Shown here: one piece after another, positions 6,233-7,725 of the stretch | Position numbering within the stretch: position 1 is the first letter of the stretch | How the letters are laid out: each line of letters begins with the position of its first letter | Source: Flavobacteriales bacterium UBA4585 | GTDB taxonomy: Bacteria; Bacteroidota; Bacteroidia; Flavobacteriales; Schleiferiaceae | Assembly: GCA_949487015.1 (NCBI GenBank) | Contig: CATAQZ010000322.1 | Span: forward strand, 1 to 7,725 | Direction of reading: 5' to 3' | Length of the DNA stretch: 7,725 nt | The notes under the pieces: model-generated | What the model saw: only the letters and a program-made list of their open reading frames with translations | Told to the model about the DNA's origin: nothing | Database searches by the model: none | Translations under genes and position numbers: made by a program

Positions 6233-7725
6233 TTAATTGAATTCATACCTCGGTTTCTCTACGAAAGGCAATCCATTACTGTGTACCTCCAAGAGGTAAT
6301 CACAGAGTGCTTGCTCAAATTCGATGAGAAGTGCTTCTGTAATATCGTTGGATTTACCCAGTGCCGCTCCACGAAGCAAATGTTCCGGCTGTCCACTTTG
6401 TAGCTTAAACATACCTGAATGCCAAGGGAAAGGATGCGTTACTACTTTCTTTTTCCAGAGCAACCAAGCGTATAGAAGAATCTGTAAAGGCTTCCCCTTA
6501 CTGCCCTTCCAGAGATCGCCTAGTCCGGATAGGCTGAGGTCACTCTGCCCAATTGCACCACTTTTGTAATCCCAAATGATGAAGGCATTGTCATACACTT
6601 CTAGTCTGTCAACGACACCGCTAAACTTCATAGGGAGTTTTAGAGTAGGGTGCTTCATCTCAAAGTCCAATTTTGTTTCTACTCCCTTTAATATTAGTTT
6701 ACCATGTGCTGCACGGCGAGCATCGTAGTGCAAGAACTGGCGGATCATTTTTTTACAAATCTCAAGCGTCAGTAAATTTCGTCCTTGAGTCAATGCATTT
6801 TTTGAGTAGCGCTCTACCTGGATTAAATAATTAAAACCGGCTTCATACGCCTGTTCTGTCCACTGATCCACGTCAATAGTCGTGATGGGTTTACCCACAT
6901 GAGATTCGTACACTTTTTCCAATCCCTTATGAATGAGGTTTCCCATCACCATCGCACTAACCTGCTCCTCAACTTCATCCTCTTCTTTGACACGGATCAA
7001 TCGTTTTTGATAGAATCGGTCGGGCATGCTGGTCAGTTCATTCAGTGAAGAGGCACTGATTCCACGCGCCATCCACGCTTCAAAAGCTTGAACAACGGCG
7101 GGTGTTTTTTCCGCTGAGAACAGCTGTTCCATAGAGTTTGGTGCGACCGGTCCTTGAAGAAAGGCACGCGGATGCACGGTGCATGCGGTATTTTGTAGTT
7201 CGTTTTCTAATTGGACTAAAAAACGACTGGGTTCACCGCCTCCCATAGCTTCACTATCGGTATTAAAAGTAATGGTCGATGAAAGACAGCGCTGCTGAAT
7301 CCGATAGAAATGGTAGGCATAAACAGCATCCTTCTCTTCGTAGGTAGGCAGGCCGTAATTTCGCTTAATGTCGTACGGAAGGAGCGAATTAAAACGTCGA
7401 CCGGCGGGTAAAATCCCCTCATTTACCCCAGCCAGGATAATGTGTTTGAAATCTAAGGTCCTGCTTTCGAGAATTCCCATGATTTGCAATCCTTCAAGGG
7501 GTTCACCCACAAAATCAACCGTTCCGCTTCGAAGCTGCTGCTTGATGAGTTTTAAAAGTACGAGCGGCTCTACTTCAATGGTAAGCGTTCGGGTGAGTTG
7601 TGCTAAGAGGGTGTGTATGTGGTAGGCTGTGTTTTGAACAACAGGATCTTGTGTTTCTGTTCGTCCGACGTGCTTCAGCCAAATTTGCAAAGCGGTAATC
7701 CAGCCTTTCGAATCTTGCGCTTCAA
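6233..7725 (-). CDS. PD-(D/E)XK nuclease / AddB-RecB-like recombination protein, 5' part missing at window edge
   Basis: C-terminal 496 residues of a larger protein; the frame is open from 7723 to the right edge, so the TTG at 7690 is internal and not a start. The first part is UvrD/AddB-like helicase C-terminal sequence: GILESRTLDF and LAGVNEGILP, then SLLPYDIKRNYGLP. The second part is a RecB-family nuclease: LIHKGLEK (His codon at 6931), GVVDRLEV (Asp at 6610), IIWDYKSG (Asp at 6571 and Lys at 6565), and the QILLY motif of the family (Gln at 6484, Tyr at 6472). All catalytic positions are present, so nuclease activity is expected, probably in processing double-strand breaks. No cluster of cysteines follows the nuclease core, unlike the Fe-S AddB of Bacillus. 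The helicase ATPase motifs, if any, would lie outside the window. The stop at 6233-6235 precedes the PLP enzyme by 9 nt. Confidence 0.92.
   Translation of the reverse strand, partial: EAQDSKGWITALQIWLKHVGRTETQDPVVQNTAYHIHTLLAQLTRTLTIEVEPLVLLKLIKQQLRSGTVDFVGEPLEGLQIMGILESRTLDFKHIILAGVNEGILPAGRRFNSLLPYDIKRNYGLPTYEEKDAVYAYHFYRIQQRCLSSTITFNTDSEAMGGGEPSRFLVQLENELQNTACTVHPRAFLQGPVAPNSMEQLFSAEKTPAVVQAFEAWMARGISASSLNELTSMPDRFYQKRLIRVKEEDEVEEQVSAMVMGNLIHKGLEKVYESHVGKPITTIDVDQWTEQAYEAGFNYLIQVERYSKNALTQGRNLLTLEICKKMIRQFLHYDARRAAHGKLILKGVETKLDFEMKHPTLKLPMKFSGVVDRLEVYDNAFIIWDYKSGAIGQSDLSLSGLGDLWKGSKGKPLQILLYAWLLWKKKVVTHPFPWHSGMFKLQSGQPEHLLRGAALGKSNDITEALLIEFEQALCDYLLEVHSNGLPFVEKPRYEFN

Noticed and set aside
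7688..7690. TTG at 7690 as the start of the nuclease gene
   Set aside because: The same frame stays open to the window edge, and the protein from this point lacks the N-terminal half expected of the family, so the gene continues outside.

Overview
The window reads as chromosomal housekeeping DNA from a Bacteroidota bacterium, most likely a Flavobacteriia-type lineage. This rests on three things: a LytTR regulator paired with a LytS-type kinase that carries a lipoprotein signal and TPR-like repeats, protein sequence styles typical of that phylum, and starts that mostly lack Shine-Dalgarno sequences, plus one good match to the Bacteroidota -7 promoter element (TAnnTTTG). Coding density is very high, gene junctions are tight or overlapping, and no mobile element, RNA gene or CRISPR array is visible.

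Layout. (1) Positions 1-2217, minus strand: a two-gene unit, pepA (M17 leucyl aminopeptidase) followed 4 nt later by pdxA (4-hydroxythreonine-4-phosphate dehydrogenase, vitamin B6 synthesis), whose 3' end lies outside the left edge. This PdxA carries an unusual N-terminal extension of about 130 residues that is disordered and rich in Arg, Asn and Gly. (2) Positions 2218-2261: a 44-nt divergent intergenic region that must hold control elements for both directions. (3) Positions 2262-5186, plus strand: a three-gene overlapping unit, ribE (riboflavin synthase), then a GTG-started LytTR response regulator overlapping ribE by 4 nt, then its cognate LytS-type sensor kinase overlapping the regulator by 8 nt. 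(4) Positions 5187-5275: a short convergent gap without a convincing terminator. (5) Positions 5276-7725, minus strand: a PD-(D/E)XK nuclease of the AddB/RecB type (5' part beyond the right edge), followed 9 nt later by a fold-type II PLP-dependent serine/threonine dehydratase or racemase.

How the genes fit together. Cofactor biosynthesis (B6 and riboflavin), peptide turnover, DNA repair and amino-acid breakdown sit side by side, as is usual in compact genomes. The two points that depart from expectation are the Arg/Asn-rich extension fused to PdxA, for which no alternative start codon exists, and the apparent translational coupling of a riboflavin synthase to a complete two-component system. 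I see no defence system or other clearly new multi-gene system in this window.
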